64,000 nucleotides of DNA from Rhodococcus sp. BP22 (GTDB lineage: Bacteria; Actinomycetota; Actinomycetes; Mycobacteriales; Mycobacteriaceae). This document shows positions 41,964 to 52,622 of this stretch, one piece after another. The stretch is from contig NZ_JACFTB010000001.1 in the NCBI RefSeq assembly GCF_014281965.1, forward strand, positions 620,001 to 684,000, given 5' to 3'. A model generated the notes under the pieces. That model did not search any database. It was not told the origin of the DNA and was given only the letters and a program-made list of their open reading frames with translations. The translations under genes and the position numbers were made by a program. Position 1 is the first letter of the stretch. Every line of letters begins with the position of its first letter.

Positions 41964-43646
41964 ATGTCGGTCAAACACAGCATGGTTCGACACCGCACGC
42001 TGTCACACATTATCGAAGGAGCCGGTGCAGTACGCGTCATGAATCGAGCGGGACTCATACCGTTTCCGCGACTGGATCGAGGAATAGCATCGATCCGTGC
42101 AGTAGGTAAGTACGGACCGTTCGCCGGTCCGGTCCACGCACACGCTACGGCGGGCGTCACCACAACCGCTCTCGTCGACGAGATGGGATCGATGTCGTAC
42201 ATCGACCTCGAGCAGCAGTCCAACGCGCTCGTTCGAGGCTGGATGAATGCAGGCGTCGGAGCGGGATCCGTCATGGGCGTCATGGCTCGCAATCACCGGG
42301 GGCTCGTTCTCACCATGCTGGCCGCTGCGAAAGGAGGCATCCGGCTCGTGATGATGAACACCGGTTTCGCTCCCCCGCAATTGGCCGACGTCGCAGTCCG
42401 CGAGCAGGTCGGCACCTTCGTGTACGACGAAGAGTTCGCCCCTGTCGCGGCCGTTCTCGCACCCGAGGTGAAAACTTTTCTGGCCTGGTCCGACTCGTCG
42501 AATCCCACGATCGCCACCCTGGCCGACGTGGCGAAAGGGCAATCCACCTCACCTGTCCCAGCACCGACGACGCAAGGAGGTTTCGTTCTACTCACGAGTG
42601 GCACGACCGGGACGCCGAAAGGCGCTCCCCGAAATCACACCTCCCCGCTGGCGTCAGCGCAGTTCCTGGATCGGGTTCCACTGCGCCGCGGACAGACGAT
42701 GGTGATGGCAGCTCCTGCTTTCCACGGAACCGGTGTCTCACAATTCGCGTTGGCCCTGGCGCTGTGCAACACCGTGGTGATGCATCGAAAATTCGATCCA
42801 GAGAACACTCTCGCGCTGGTCGCCCGTCATTCCGCGGACTCCTTGGTGTTGGTTCCGACGATGCTGCAACGGATTGTCGATCTCCCGCCCGCTGTACTCG
42901 CGAAGTACGACACATCCTCTCTACGAATAGTTTTCGCAGCAGGCTCGGCAATCTCACCCGACTTGAGCCGTCGTACGACCGAGGCATTCGGCCACGTTCT
43001 GCACAATCTCTATGGGTCCACCGAGGTCGCAGTTGCCACCGTCGCAACACCCGAGGATCTCGCGGTAGCACCCGGCACCGCGGGTCGGCCACCGGTTACG
43101 TGCCATGTCGAACTGTTCGACAACGACGGACTACGCGTGACCGACGTCGGAGCAGTCGGCCGGATCTTCGTCTCAAGCGGACTGAGCTTCTCCGGCTATA
43201 CCGATGGACGTGACAAGGAGCGGATCGACGGAATGCTGTCGACCGGCGACATGGGCCACTTCGACGAGAACGGTCTGCTGTTCGTCGACGGACGCGACGA
43301 CGACATGATCGTCTCGGGTGGTGAGAACGTCTACCCACTGGAAGTGGAGAACTTGCTCGCCGAACGTCCGGATGTCGTCGAAGCCGCCGTGATCGGAGTC
43401 GCTGATCCAGATTTCGGACATCGCCTCAAGGCCTTCATCGTCCCAACGGACGACTCGACGCGAAATGCAGACGAGATTGTGAGCTACGTGAAGTCGAACC
43501 TGGCTCGGTACAAGGTTCCACGCGAAATCGTGTTCCTCGACGAGTTACCCAGAAACGCTACCGGCAAGATCCTGCGGCGCGCGCTGACGGAGCATGCCGG
43601 CCCGGTTGCCGACGTGAACGATCTACGGACCGAGAAGACCTGGTAA
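41964..43646 (+). CDS. Fatty acyl-CoA ligase (FadD family)
   Basis: A 560-residue AMP-forming ligase. The P-loop-like LLTSGTTGTPKGAPRNHT, LYGSTEVA, hinge STGDMGHFDENG and C-terminal catalytic lysine PRNATGKILRR motifs are complete. It activates a carboxylic acid, probably a long-chain fatty acid, to its CoA thioester for the adjacent beta-oxidation genes; the actual chain length is unknown. ATG 41964 is six bases after GAGGGG; ATG 41958 is too close to it. Confidence 0.88.
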   Translation: MSVKHSMVRHRTLSHIIEGAGAVRVMNRAGLIPFPRLDRGIASIRAVGKYGPFAGPVHAHATAGVTTTALVDEMGSMSYIDLEQQSNALVRGWMNAGVGAGSVMGVMARNHRGLVLTMLAAAKGGIRLVMMNTGFAPPQLADVAVREQVGTFVYDEEFAPVAAVLAPEVKTFLAWSDSSNPTIATLADVAKGQSTSPVPAPTTQGGFVLLTSGTTGTPKGAPRNHTSPLASAQFLDRVPLRRGQTMVMAAPAFHGTGVSQFALALALCNTVVMHRKFDPENTLALVARHSADSLVLVPTMLQRIVDLPPAVLAKYDTSSLRIVFAAGSAISPDLSRRTTEAFGHVLHNLYGSTEVAVATVATPEDLAVAPGTAGRPPVTCHVELFDNDGLRVTDVGAVGRIFVSSGLSFSGYTDGRDKERIDGMLSTGDMGHFDENGLLFVDGRDDDMIVSGGENVYPLEVENLLAERPDVVEAAVIGVADPDFGHRLKAFIVPTDDSTRNADEIVSYVKSNLARYKVPREIVFLDELPRNATGKILRRALTEHAGPVADVNDLRTEKTW

Positions 43647-43689
43647 CGGATCGACCAGATGCCGAACGGACTGAACTCAGTCCAAAAAG

Positions 43690-43728
43690 AACTAAAGCCG
43701 GTACCCGTGGTGGGTACCGGCTTTAGTT
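43690..43728. terminator. Strong hairpin terminator between fadD and tRNA-fMet
   Basis: A perfect 17-bp stem AACTAAAGCCGGTACCC/GGGTACCGGCTTTAGTT with a 5-nt loop. It lies between the plus-strand ligase and the minus-strand tRNA, and probably terminates both. Confidence 0.85.
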
Positions 43729-43733
43729 CTTAG

Positions 43734-43807
43734 TAGCGGGGACAGGATTTGAACCTGCGACCTCTGGGTTATGAGCCCAGCGAGCTACCGAGCTGCTCCA
43801 CCCCGCG
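43734..43807 (-). tRNA. Initiator tRNA-fMet (CAT anticodon)
   Basis: A 74-nt cloverleaf reading CGCGGGGTGGAGCAGCTCGG at its 5' end. Anticodon loop CTCATAA, anticodon CAT, with the three consecutive G-C pairs (GGG/CCC) in the anticodon stem that mark initiator tRNAs. The first base C1 opposes U72, an unpaired end as required of initiators. CCA is not encoded. Confidence 0.95.
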
Positions 43808-44020
43808 ATGCAGGACCTAAGTTACCGGACCATCTGGAACGAAAGCAAATCGCTTCTACCGATGAAGCGAGACCTGAACTCTCAGCCCTACGAGAAAACC
43901 GGACGCGCGGTCCCTTCACGCCTTTCATCCAACACAATGAGTCCGAAACTTGTTGGACACGCCGGTTCAGTAGACCGAATACGGTGCTCTGAGTCACTCA
44001 AACTACGTGATGTATGGCAC

Positions 44021-44036
44021 ATAACGAGCACGTAAC
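44021..44036 (+). promoter_or_regulatory. Possible MtrA-like direct repeat upstream of rpf
   Basis: ATAAC-N6-GTAAC, a near match to the GTAAC-N6-GTAAC repeat ascribed to the response regulator MtrA, which controls rpf and other cell-wall hydrolase genes in related genera. About 325 bp before the rpf start. A second palindrome, GTGACGTCAC, lies at 44130-44139. The rest of 43808-44180 is relatively AT-rich with no gene seen. Confidence 0.35.
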
Positions 44037-44204
44037 GATGTGGATACGAAATGGTCCCGACCGCTCCCCAGCAGCGGAAACGCCGTGATTCATCCCAACA
44101 GGTGGACGGCCGTACAGGAAATTCTTAGTGTGACGTCACGAAAATCCTCGACTACCTTCGCTCTCGGTCCTAAAACACAGGGCCAGTACCACCCCCGCCG
44201 CTAG

Positions 44205-44996
<792 letters not shown>

Positions 44997-45058
44997 TCGA
45001 TCGTCCGTTCGGCATGGCTGATCCGTCAGCGCTGATCGACGCGACATAGCTTCGCAAC

Positions 45059-45106
45059 AACGCGAACGGCGCCGTCACTCATATGAGTGACGGCGCCGTT
45101 CGCGTT
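45059..45106. repeat. 48-bp perfect palindrome
   Basis: Two 24-bp arms with no spacer, centred on CATATG between 45082 and 45083; the arm begins AACGCGAACGGCGCCGTCAC. It lies 63 bp after the rpf stop. It may act as the rpf terminator, though the flanking sequence has no clear T-run. Confidence 0.85.
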
Positions 45107-45155
45107 GGTCTTCGTCTTCAGATCTCTGTCACCGATGTTGTCTGTGACCCGGTGA

Positions 45156-45187
45156 CTGCGAGTACCCAGTAGTTCGGGTACTCGCAG
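45156..45187 (-). terminator. Terminator after the UPF0182 gene
   Basis: A perfect 12-bp stem CTGCGAGTACCC/GGGTACTCGCAG with an 8-nt loop lies just beyond the stop of the minus-strand gene at 45194. Confidence 0.7.
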
Positions 45188-45193
45188 CTGCCG

Positions 45194-48163
45194 TTAGCTG
45201 CCGCCGTTGTTATACGCGTCGATAGCTTGCTGAAGTGCGTCGAATGCAGTTCCCAATCGTCCGAGATCACCGCTCTGTTGAGCGGTGCGCACATCGGTGA
45301 GCGCACTGTTCAATCGCTGCACAGCAGCTTGACTCGGCTGACCCTGAGCCGGTGGCGAAGTGGCAGGAGGAGGAGTCGCGCCGGGCGTTGCGCCTGGCTC
45401 GACGGTGGGCTGGGGTTTCTCTGGTTCGCCGCCGGGTGCGGTTGCCGCAGTTCCAGTGCCCGATCCGAAGACCTGATCGAGCGCCTCCGACAACGTCGCT
45501 GCGTATCCGACGCGCACACCACCTCCCGAACCCGGTTCGCGGTAGCTCACCAAAACCCTGGTCAGCTGTGGGAACGTCGACGTAGAAGCCGTATTTCGCT
45601 CCGTGTACAACGGTTCCACGTACAGAATGCCGCCGTCGGCAATCGGCAGTGTCAACAGGTTTCCATATTGGATCTTGTTGGACTGCTGCAACAACGTTTT
45701 GTCCGATGCAACTCGTGCATCCGATGTCATCGAGTTCTGCGCCTGCTGCGGACCCTGCGTCTGAGTGTTGGTCGGCAATTGGAGAATCGTGAACTTGCCG
45801 TAATTGTCGGGATCGGAACGCACCGATATGTACGCCGACAGCAACTGCCGATCGAATCCGACCATGGCACTGGTCAATCTGAACGAGGGCTTGCCGGTCT
45901 CGGGATCGCCGATCAGTACATAATACGGAGGCTGATTGAGATCGGTACCGCCGTCAACGGTCGGATCGCTCGGAACCGACCAGAACGCGTTGTTGGTGAA
46001 GAACTCGTTCGGATCATCGACGTGGTACTTGGCGAGCATTTCGCGCTGAACCTTGAACAGATCCTCCGGGTACCGGAAGTGCGACCGAAGATCGGCGGGG
46101 ATTGACGACTCCGGCTGGACCGAGTCGGGGAAAACACCCATCCATGCGTCGAGCACCGGATCCTTGTCGTCCACCTGGTACAAGGTGACCGTGCCGTCGT
46201 AGGCATCCACCGTCGCCTTGACGGAGTTCCGAATGTATGAAACCTCTTTCTTCGGAAGCGGCCGACCTGTCGTCGGTTCCACACTGTCCGCGGTGAGACC
46301 GTCCAACGACGCACGCTGCGCGTAAGGATAGTTCTCCAACGTGGTGTAGCCGTCGACTATCCAAACGATCTTCCCGTCCACAACAGCTGGGTAGGAGTCG
46401 CTGTCCGTGGTCAGCCAAGGAGCGGCCTTCTGAACACGCTCGCGGGGATCACGATTGAACAGAATCTTGGAATCGTCGCCGATAGCGCCCGAGAACAGGA
46501 TGTTGCGCTCGGCGTACTTGGCTGCGAAGGCCAACCTGTTGAACCAGTTACCGATTGGGACGCCGCCCGCACCGGAATAGGTGTAGCGAGAAGTATCGGT
46601 GTCGTACTCTCGATCTCCGCTCGAACCGCCGGTACCGACGATGGCGTAATCGGGATCGGCTTGTGCAATGACCTCGCCGTAGTAGATGCGGGGCTGATCC
46701 ACTGGAATGACCTGATCGGTGCCCTGCGAAGCAATGTCACTGACGGTGTAGATCGGGTAGCCGCTGTTGCTGTTGGACCCCTCTGCAGTCGGATCCTGCA
46801 CCGCTTTGTTTACGCGGTTGGCTGGAGCTGCCACGAAACCGTTTCCGTGCGTGTAGACCGTGTGCCGGTTGATCCAGTCCGTCTGGTTGCCTGTAAGACT
46901 CTCGGGCGACAGCTCACGTGCAGCGACGATGTAATCCTGAAGCTGGCCGTCGATCTCGTACCGATCGACATCCAGCGATGTCGGAAACCCGAAGAAGTTC
47001 TTCAGCTGTTGCTGCTGAGTGAAGGTGCGCGACAAAACATTCGGATCGAGCAGACGGGTGTTCGCAATAGTGGTGATGTCCGCTGGGCTTTCCCGCGGAG
47101 ACTGCGAACCTTCGCCCGAATAGTCCTGATACTCGACGTTGTCGTCCCCGATACCGTAGGCATCTCGGGTAGCCGCGATATTTCTCTCGATGTATGCCTG
47201 CTCTTTGACTGCAGCGTTGGGACGAACCGAGAACTGCTCCATCAGGAGCGGGAACACTGCACCGACGAGGATCGACGACAGCACCAGCAACGCAGTTGCG
47301 AGCGCTGGAACACGCAAATCGCGGAGGAAGATCGCCGCGAAGAAAGCTGCGGCACAGATCAATGCAATGGCCAACAGAATCAGTTTGGCCGGGAGCACAG
47401 CATTGATATCGGTGAAGCCTGCACCGGTGAACGTCGGTTCCTTCCGACTACTGGACAGCAGTGAGTATCGGTCGAACCAGTACGCAATTGCCTTGAACAG
47501 AACGAACGAACCGGCAAGGACTGCCAACTGAATACGTGCGGCCCGAGTGAGAGCGCCCTCGCGGCCGGCCAGACGAATGCCGCCGAAAATGTACTGCGTC
47601 ACCAAGTTCGCAAAGAACGCGATGAGGGTAGAGACGAACAACCAGTTCAGAATGAATCTGTAGAACGGAAGGTCGAACGAGTAGAAGCCGACATCGAGAC
47701 CGAACTGCGGATCGGCAACTCCGAAATCGCCGCCGTGCAGGAACAACTGGACCGTGACCCAGTTGGTCTGCGCGATGAGACCGGAGATGAGACCGAAGAT
47801 CAAGGGAATTCCGACGCCGAACAGACGGAGCCTGCTCATAACGGTCGTGCGGTACCGAGCAATCGGATCGTTCGGCCCGGCAACGGGAACGAAGACCGGA
47901 CGATTCCGGTAGGCAAACCAAATCGACAGAAATACGAGGCCACCGACGAGCAAGCCGACAACCAGGAAGATCACCAAGCGAGTCAGCACTGTCGTGGTGA
48001 AGACCTGGCGGAAGCCGACTTCGTCGAACCACAGCCAGTTCGTGTAGGTATCGATAAGGCGTGGGCCGATCAGCAGCAACGCTGCGAGGACCAAGGCCAG
48101 GACAAGTAGAATTCGGCTCCGTCGCGACAGCGACGGTAGTCCGGAGGGGGCCCTCATGCCCAC
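45194..48163 (-). CDS. UPF0182 family large membrane protein
   Basis: A 989-residue protein. The N-terminal ~330 residues contain seven predicted membrane helices (first one ILLVLALVLAALLLIGPRLI), followed by a large extracytoplasmic region and a Pro/Thr/Gly-rich tail. It is the counterpart of Rv3193c; the function of UPF0182 proteins is unknown. The open frame extends upstream to 48487, but GTG 48163 (MGMRAPSGLP) has GGAG eight bases upstream and matches the mycobacterial N-terminus. Confidence 0.9.
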   Translation of the reverse strand: MGMRAPSGLPSLSRRSRILLVLALVLAALLLIGPRLIDTYTNWLWFDEVGFRQVFTTTVLTRLVIFLVVGLLVGGLVFLSIWFAYRNRPVFVPVAGPNDPIARYRTTVMSRLRLFGVGIPLIFGLISGLIAQTNWVTVQLFLHGGDFGVADPQFGLDVGFYSFDLPFYRFILNWLFVSTLIAFFANLVTQYIFGGIRLAGREGALTRAARIQLAVLAGSFVLFKAIAYWFDRYSLLSSSRKEPTFTGAGFTDINAVLPAKLILLAIALICAAAFFAAIFLRDLRVPALATALLVLSSILVGAVFPLLMEQFSVRPNAAVKEQAYIERNIAATRDAYGIGDDNVEYQDYSGEGSQSPRESPADITTIANTRLLDPNVLSRTFTQQQQLKNFFGFPTSLDVDRYEIDGQLQDYIVAARELSPESLTGNQTDWINRHTVYTHGNGFVAAPANRVNKAVQDPTAEGSNSNSGYPIYTVSDIASQGTDQVIPVDQPRIYYGEVIAQADPDYAIVGTGGSSGDREYDTDTSRYTYSGAGGVPIGNWFNRLAFAAKYAERNILFSGAIGDDSKILFNRDPRERVQKAAPWLTTDSDSYPAVVDGKIVWIVDGYTTLENYPYAQRASLDGLTADSVEPTTGRPLPKKEVSYIRNSVKATVDAYDGTVTLYQVDDKDPVLDAWMGVFPDSVQPESSIPADLRSHFRYPEDLFKVQREMLAKYHVDDPNEFFTNNAFWSVPSDPTVDGGTDLNQPPYYVLIGDPETGKPSFRLTSAMVGFDRQLLSAYISVRSDPDNYGKFTILQLPTNTQTQGPQQAQNSMTSDARVASDKTLLQQSNKIQYGNLLTLPIADGGILYVEPLYTERNTASTSTFPQLTRVLVSYREPGSGGGVRVGYAATLSEALDQVFGSGTGTAATAPGGEPEKPQPTVEPGATPGATPPPATSPPAQGQPSQAAVQRLNSALTDVRTAQQSGDLGRLGTAFDALQQAIDAYNNGGS

Positions 48164-48346
48164 GTGCCACACTCCAACTTCGGGCGGTACAAATCTGTAC
48201 CGCAGATGGCTTCGGCGGCACACATCGTGCGCCGCCATGTCCGATTTGAGAACCACTGTACGGAAGACGTCACCGACTCGCCCACACCCGTCGACTCTTT
48301 CGTAGCCCTGCGAGGTGCATTTTCTGCTCGGTGGGAGGATGAACAC

Positions 48347-48988
48347 GTGAGCGATTTCAGTGACGACCTGTACGGCGACGGCATAGACCACGAAAACGAC
48401 CCCGAAGAGCTCGGTGCCGCCCTGGCGCGATGCGCGCACGAAGTGGCAGATTTCGTCGACGCCGAAGGGTGGGGACAGCCACCGCAACTGTTCGCATTGG
48501 TCCCGACCTCGGTATTGGCCGCCGCGGAGCCTGGACTACTGGAGGAACTGGCCGACGGTTCGAAGCTCACTCCTATTCAGCAGCACTCGCTTCCCGATGA
48601 CATCAAGGGCGGTTCGCCGGCACTGGACGAGTTTCTCGCCACGACCAGCTGGCCGGAGGGCGTCGTCGGATGCGCACTCGTCCAAGAGATCGTCGTGTTA
48701 CCACCGGCAGCCGAATCAGCGCTCGACGAAGCACTCGTGCCGTTGCTCGCGAACAGTGACGCAGCAGACGAGGCAGCGCGGATCGCCGCTCGGACCCACC
48801 CTGATCGCAAGGACGGCCGACTCATCGCCGCGGTGATCAAGGACGGCCCCACGTTGACGCTGCTACAGATGCAGCCGGACGACGACGCCGACCCCTTCGC
48901 CCCGATCGAACTGCTCCTCTACGACAACCTCGCGCCCAATGTCGTGCACGCGTTGTACTCGACATTCGACAATGTGGAAGAGGACTGA
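48347..48988 (+). CDS. PPA1309 family protein
   Basis: A 213-residue acidic soluble protein of an actinobacteria-conserved family with no known activity. Segments such as FVDAEGWGQPPQLFALVPT and RTHPDRKDGRLIAAVIKDG are typical. GTG 48347 has a GGGAGGA site; the upstream extension of the frame overlaps the divergent UPF0182 promoter region and is not used. Convergent with the PDZ protease gene. Confidence 0.75.
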   Translation: MSDFSDDLYGDGIDHENDPEELGAALARCAHEVADFVDAEGWGQPPQLFALVPTSVLAAAEPGLLEELADGSKLTPIQQHSLPDDIKGGSPALDEFLATTSWPEGVVGCALVQEIVVLPPAAESALDEALVPLLANSDAADEAARIAARTHPDRKDGRLIAAVIKDGPTLTLLQMQPDDDADPFAPIELLLYDNLAPNVVHALYSTFDNVEED

Positions 48989-49009
48989 ACCGGGTCGATG
49001 AGTCCTCAC

Positions 49010-50032
49010 TCAGCAGGCAGGCGCGTCTCCCCCGTCGCCGATCGCCTGCAGTGACTCGATAGCGCCGTCGAGCGAGTCGACCCTGACGAGCCGGAGGCCG
49101 TCGGGAACGTTCTGTTTCGCCTCCTCGCAGTTGCTCGACGGAACCAGGAATGTCGTCGCACCAGCTTCACTCGCGGCGATCAACTTGTACGGGATGCCGC
49201 CGATCGGTCCGACCGTCCCGGCTGCGTCGATGGTGCCGGTGCCGGCCACGAAGTCACCGTTGCTCAATTCGCCGGGGCTGAGCTTGTCGACCACCGCGAG
49301 ACTGAACATCAGGCCGGCAGAGGGTCCGCCGACGTCCGCCAGGTTGAACTTCACGGTGAACGGGACATCGGGTTTCTCGGCCGGCGTGACACCGAGATAC
49401 CCCTTTTCCGGGTCGTCCGGTCGGGCCCCGAGCGTCACGGATTCGGTTCGTTCGCCGTTTGCGTTCGACACCACGATCTCGACGACGGCACCGGGTGCCC
49501 GAGCACTGACGGCGTCACGGACCCCCGCAACGGTGTCGGCGGGAACGCCGTCGATCGAGATCAGGCCTTCACCTTCGGTCAGCTTCCCTGCCGCCGGCCC
49601 GTCGGCGGCGACCGATCCGACCGTGAGCACCACAGGCAGGCCCAGGTGGTGCAACGCGGCAAGTTCTGCGCTGGCCTCCGACTGCTCGAAATCCGCCTCG
49701 TTACTCTGCTGGACTTCTTCCTTCGTCTTGTCCGGTGGATACACCTCTTCGCGCGGCACCAGTCCCTGCCGTCCGCTGACCCAGTAGCCGAACGCCTCGA
49801 AGATGTTCAATTGATCGCGCACCGCGACGGTGGTCATGTTCAGATGGCCGGTGGTGGGGTCTACGCCCACGCCGTCGATCTCGACTACGGGCACCCCGTC
49901 TGCATCACCGAGGGTGTTGTAGGTGGGCCCCGGACCGAGCGCAGCGAACGGAACGGTAACGACCGTTCCCGCGACACCGAGTACGACAACGGGCACAAGG
50001 GCGGCGACCAGAGTAGCGATCCTACGATTCAC
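49010..50032 (-). CDS. PDZ domain/Lon-like secreted protease
   Basis: A 340-residue protein, counterpart of Rv3194c. One N-terminal transmembrane helix (about 5-28), then a PDZ domain (around LTEGEGLISIDGVPADTVAG) and a Lon-type Ser-Lys protease domain with the catalytic serine in GGPSAGLMFSL and lysine in PYKLIAASEAG. It presumably cleaves or senses envelope proteins; substrates are unknown. GTG 50032 gives this layout; the longer frame is antisense to the next gene. Confidence 0.87.
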   Translation of the reverse strand: MNRRIATLVAALVPVVVLGVAGTVVTVPFAALGPGPTYNTLGDADGVPVVEIDGVGVDPTTGHLNMTTVAVRDQLNIFEAFGYWVSGRQGLVPREEVYPPDKTKEEVQQSNEADFEQSEASAELAALHHLGLPVVLTVGSVAADGPAAGKLTEGEGLISIDGVPADTVAGVRDAVSARAPGAVVEIVVSNANGERTESVTLGARPDDPEKGYLGVTPAEKPDVPFTVKFNLADVGGPSAGLMFSLAVVDKLSPGELSNGDFVAGTGTIDAAGTVGPIGGIPYKLIAASEAGATTFLVPSSNCEEAKQNVPDGLRLVRVDSLDGAIESLQAIGDGGDAPAC

Positions 50033-50173
50033 CCGACAAACAGTAGAACCGATCGAACAACGGACGGTGCGAGACCCCTCCTTTCCGCATTCTCGGCGGG
50101 CAGGTGCGCGTGTTCGCCGACAGCGTGATCGCCGTTGATACCCTCGAGCGCTGCAGCCTTGTACCGTTGACCC

Positions 50174-51535
50174 ATGAGCAATTTTGGTTTCGAGAGCTCC
50201 GACGAGGATCCGGACAAGAAGAAGGATCAGGGCGGAAACAGCACGCCTGGCGGCTTCGGATTCGGCAGTGAGGGTTTCGACCCCGCGGCCCTGGGCCAGA
50301 TGCTTACCCAGTTCGGGCAGATGCTGAGCGGAATGGGCGCCCAAGGACAGGGAGGCGCGAATGCGGGGCCGGTGAACTACGACCTGGCCTTGCAACTCGC
50401 TCGTCAGCAGATCGGCACGATCACTCCGGTGGCTGCGGGAAAGTCCGAGGCTGTCGCGGACGCCGCACACCTCGCCGAACTCTGGCTCGACGGCGCTACG
50501 ACGCTGCCTGCCGGGGCGAGCAAGACACTTGCGTGGACTCCTGGCGACTGGCTCGACAACACCATCGAAACCTGGAAGCGGTTGTGCGATCCAGTCGCAG
50601 AGCAGATTTCCGGAATGTGGACTTCCGGTCTTCCGAGTGAAGCTCAGCAGGCCGCCGGGCCGATGATGGGCATGCTGACTCAGATGGGTGGGATGGCGTT
50701 CGGGTCTCAGCTGGGTCAGGCTCTCGGCCAGCTCTCCAAAGAAGTACTGACCTCTACCGATATCGGCCTTCCGCTCGGACCGAGCGGGGTCGGAGCGTTA
50801 CTGCCCGAGGCCATCGCAGCGTTCTCCGAAGGTCTGGAACAACCCGAACGCGAAGTTCTCGTGTTCCTGGCTGCCCGCGAAGCTGCACATCACCGGTTGT
50901 ACAGCCATATTCCGTGGTTGCGCCAGCGCGTGCTCGCCACGGTGGAAGAGTATGCCCGGGGAATTCGGATGGACTTCTCGGCAATCGAGGAGGCAGCGGC
51001 CGGCCTCGATCCCGCATCCCTGACCGATCCGTCGAAGATCGAAGAAATTCTGCAGCAAGGCGCGTTCGAGCCGCAGACGACGCCTGAACAGAAGCACGCG
51101 CTCGAACGCCTCGAGACCATGTTGGCGCTCGTCGAGGGCTGGGTCGAGACCGTCGTAGGTGAAGCTCTCGGCGAGAGGCTTCCGGGCGCGGGTGCGCTCG
51201 GCGAAACCATTCGACGACGTCGCGCATCGGGTGGACCGGCGGAACAAACCTTCGCAACGTTGGTCGGTCTCGAGTTGCGGCCACGCAAGGTTCGCGAGGC
51301 AAGCGAGCTGTGGCGTCGACTCACCGCCGCAGTCGGCATCGATGGACGCGACGGTGTGTGGTCTCACCCTGATCTGCTGCCCGTATCGGCAGACCTCGAC
51401 GATCCTGCCGGATTTATCGACGGTGTCGTGGGCGGCGGATCGAGCAGTTTCGACGACCCGATCGCACAACTCGAAGCTACCGAGGCTCAGGAACGATCCG
51501 AACGGGAAAAGAAGGACGGCGATAAGTCCTCCTAG
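50174..51535 (+). CDS. DUF2342 zinc-dependent metalloprotease-like protein
   Basis: A 453-residue protein resembling Rv3195. An acidic, Gly-rich N-terminus is followed by a helical DUF2342 domain whose REAAHHRLYSHIPWLR segment carries the HxxH-like zinc motif assigned to this family. Catalytic activity is, to my knowledge, unproven. Divergent from the PDZ protease across 141 bp. Confidence 0.8.
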   Translation: MSNFGFESSDEDPDKKKDQGGNSTPGGFGFGSEGFDPAALGQMLTQFGQMLSGMGAQGQGGANAGPVNYDLALQLARQQIGTITPVAAGKSEAVADAAHLAELWLDGATTLPAGASKTLAWTPGDWLDNTIETWKRLCDPVAEQISGMWTSGLPSEAQQAAGPMMGMLTQMGGMAFGSQLGQALGQLSKEVLTSTDIGLPLGPSGVGALLPEAIAAFSEGLEQPEREVLVFLAAREAAHHRLYSHIPWLRQRVLATVEEYARGIRMDFSAIEEAAAGLDPASLTDPSKIEEILQQGAFEPQTTPEQKHALERLETMLALVEGWVETVVGEALGERLPGAGALGETIRRRRASGGPAEQTFATLVGLELRPRKVREASELWRRLTAAVGIDGRDGVWSHPDLLPVSADLDDPAGFIDGVVGGGSSSFDDPIAQLEATEAQERSEREKKDGDKSS

Positions 51536-51564
51536 AAATACACGCTGGGAAATGCGCGGCAGGG

Positions 51565-51604
51565 AACTGGGTGGATCGAAAATCTTCGATCCACCCAGTT
51601 TTTT
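51565..51604 (+). terminator. Terminator after the DUF2342 gene
   Basis: A perfect 16-bp stem AACTGGGTGGATCGAA/TTCGATCCACCCAGTT with an AATC loop followed by TTTT. Confidence 0.9.
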
Positions 51605-51696
51605 GCTTTATACGCTGTTCAGCCATGTTGGCGGCCTGTGGATAACCGACGGTTCGCGGCGCAGTGGGACCGTGCCGGGGTGTCATCGTTCGATTT

Positions 51697-52557
51697 ATGA
51701 GCACATCAACGATCCGTCGACCGAAGCTTCGTGTATCGGCGTTCGCACAACGGGACGGAACCGTTCGTCTCGGTTGGGATCCCTACCGGTCGTACATCCT
51801 CACTCCCCCACCCGGGATCGCACCGAAGGTGCTGCTCGACATCCTCGGCCAACTCGACGGCGCCCATTCCCGTGCTCACGTGGTGTGGTTCGGGTGCACA
51901 GTGGGGTTGACGGGCAACTCGATGTCGACTCTCCTCGCCGAACTCGACGAGGCCGGACTGCTGAGCGAGGGAGTCCTTCCCTCGACGGACGGAACTGCAA
52001 GCAGTGTGATGACCGTCCACATACTCGGACGAGGACCGCTGTCGGACGCCTTGGCCGCGGGGCTGACCCCTTCCTCGATCCTCGTCGTAGTGCGTTCGAG
52101 TGTCGCGCCTGCACAACTGCTGAAAGTGGACGACGCCGGGTGGCCCTGTGACATTGCCGTTCTCGCCGACGATATGGCGCCCGATCCGCGTGTGATCACT
52201 TCGCTCGTGCGTTCACGCACCCCACATCTTCAGGTCCGAATCCGCGACGGCAAGGGGATCGTGGGTCCGTTCGTCGACCCCGGCAATACCAGTTGCCTTC
52301 GGTGCGCGGAGTTGATTCGCTGCAGCTTGGATCCACAGTGGCCGCACGTTTCGGCACAGCTTCTCGGCCGTGTCGGTGAAGCCACCAAGCCCACCGTCCT
52401 GGCAACCGCTGCCGTTGCGCTCGCCCAGATCGAAGCATTCGTCGCCGGACATGACGCGGCGCTGCGGGACATGTCGCTGGAGCTCGATCTCGTGGCGCAC
52501 ACCATGGACTCCCGCCACTGGGTTCGGCATCCAGGATGCGACTGCGCCCTCGTATAG
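51697..52557 (+). CDS. ThiF/TOMM cyclodehydratase-like protein
   Basis: A 286-residue protein, counterpart of Rv3196. The sequence has a Rossmann-like core (VHILGRGPLSDALAAGL) and a probable zinc tetrathiolate split between SCLRCAELIR and the C-terminal HPGCDC, as in the ThiF-like partner proteins of azoline-forming (TOMM) cyclodehydratases. No YcaO, dehydrogenase or precursor peptide gene is nearby, so it seems to be an orphan with another role. Confidence 0.7.
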   Translation: MSTSTIRRPKLRVSAFAQRDGTVRLGWDPYRSYILTPPPGIAPKVLLDILGQLDGAHSRAHVVWFGCTVGLTGNSMSTLLAELDEAGLLSEGVLPSTDGTASSVMTVHILGRGPLSDALAAGLTPSSILVVVRSSVAPAQLLKVDDAGWPCDIAVLADDMAPDPRVITSLVRSRTPHLQVRIRDGKGIVGPFVDPGNTSCLRCAELIRCSLDPQWPHVSAQLLGRVGEATKPTVLATAAVALAQIEAFVAGHDAALRDMSLELDLVAHTMDSRHWVRHPGCDCALV

Positions 52558-52622
52558 CAGTCACATGTGTGCTCTCACCTGCTAGGTGGGCAAGAAGTTC
52601 TTCGTTCAGCCATGATGGGTAT

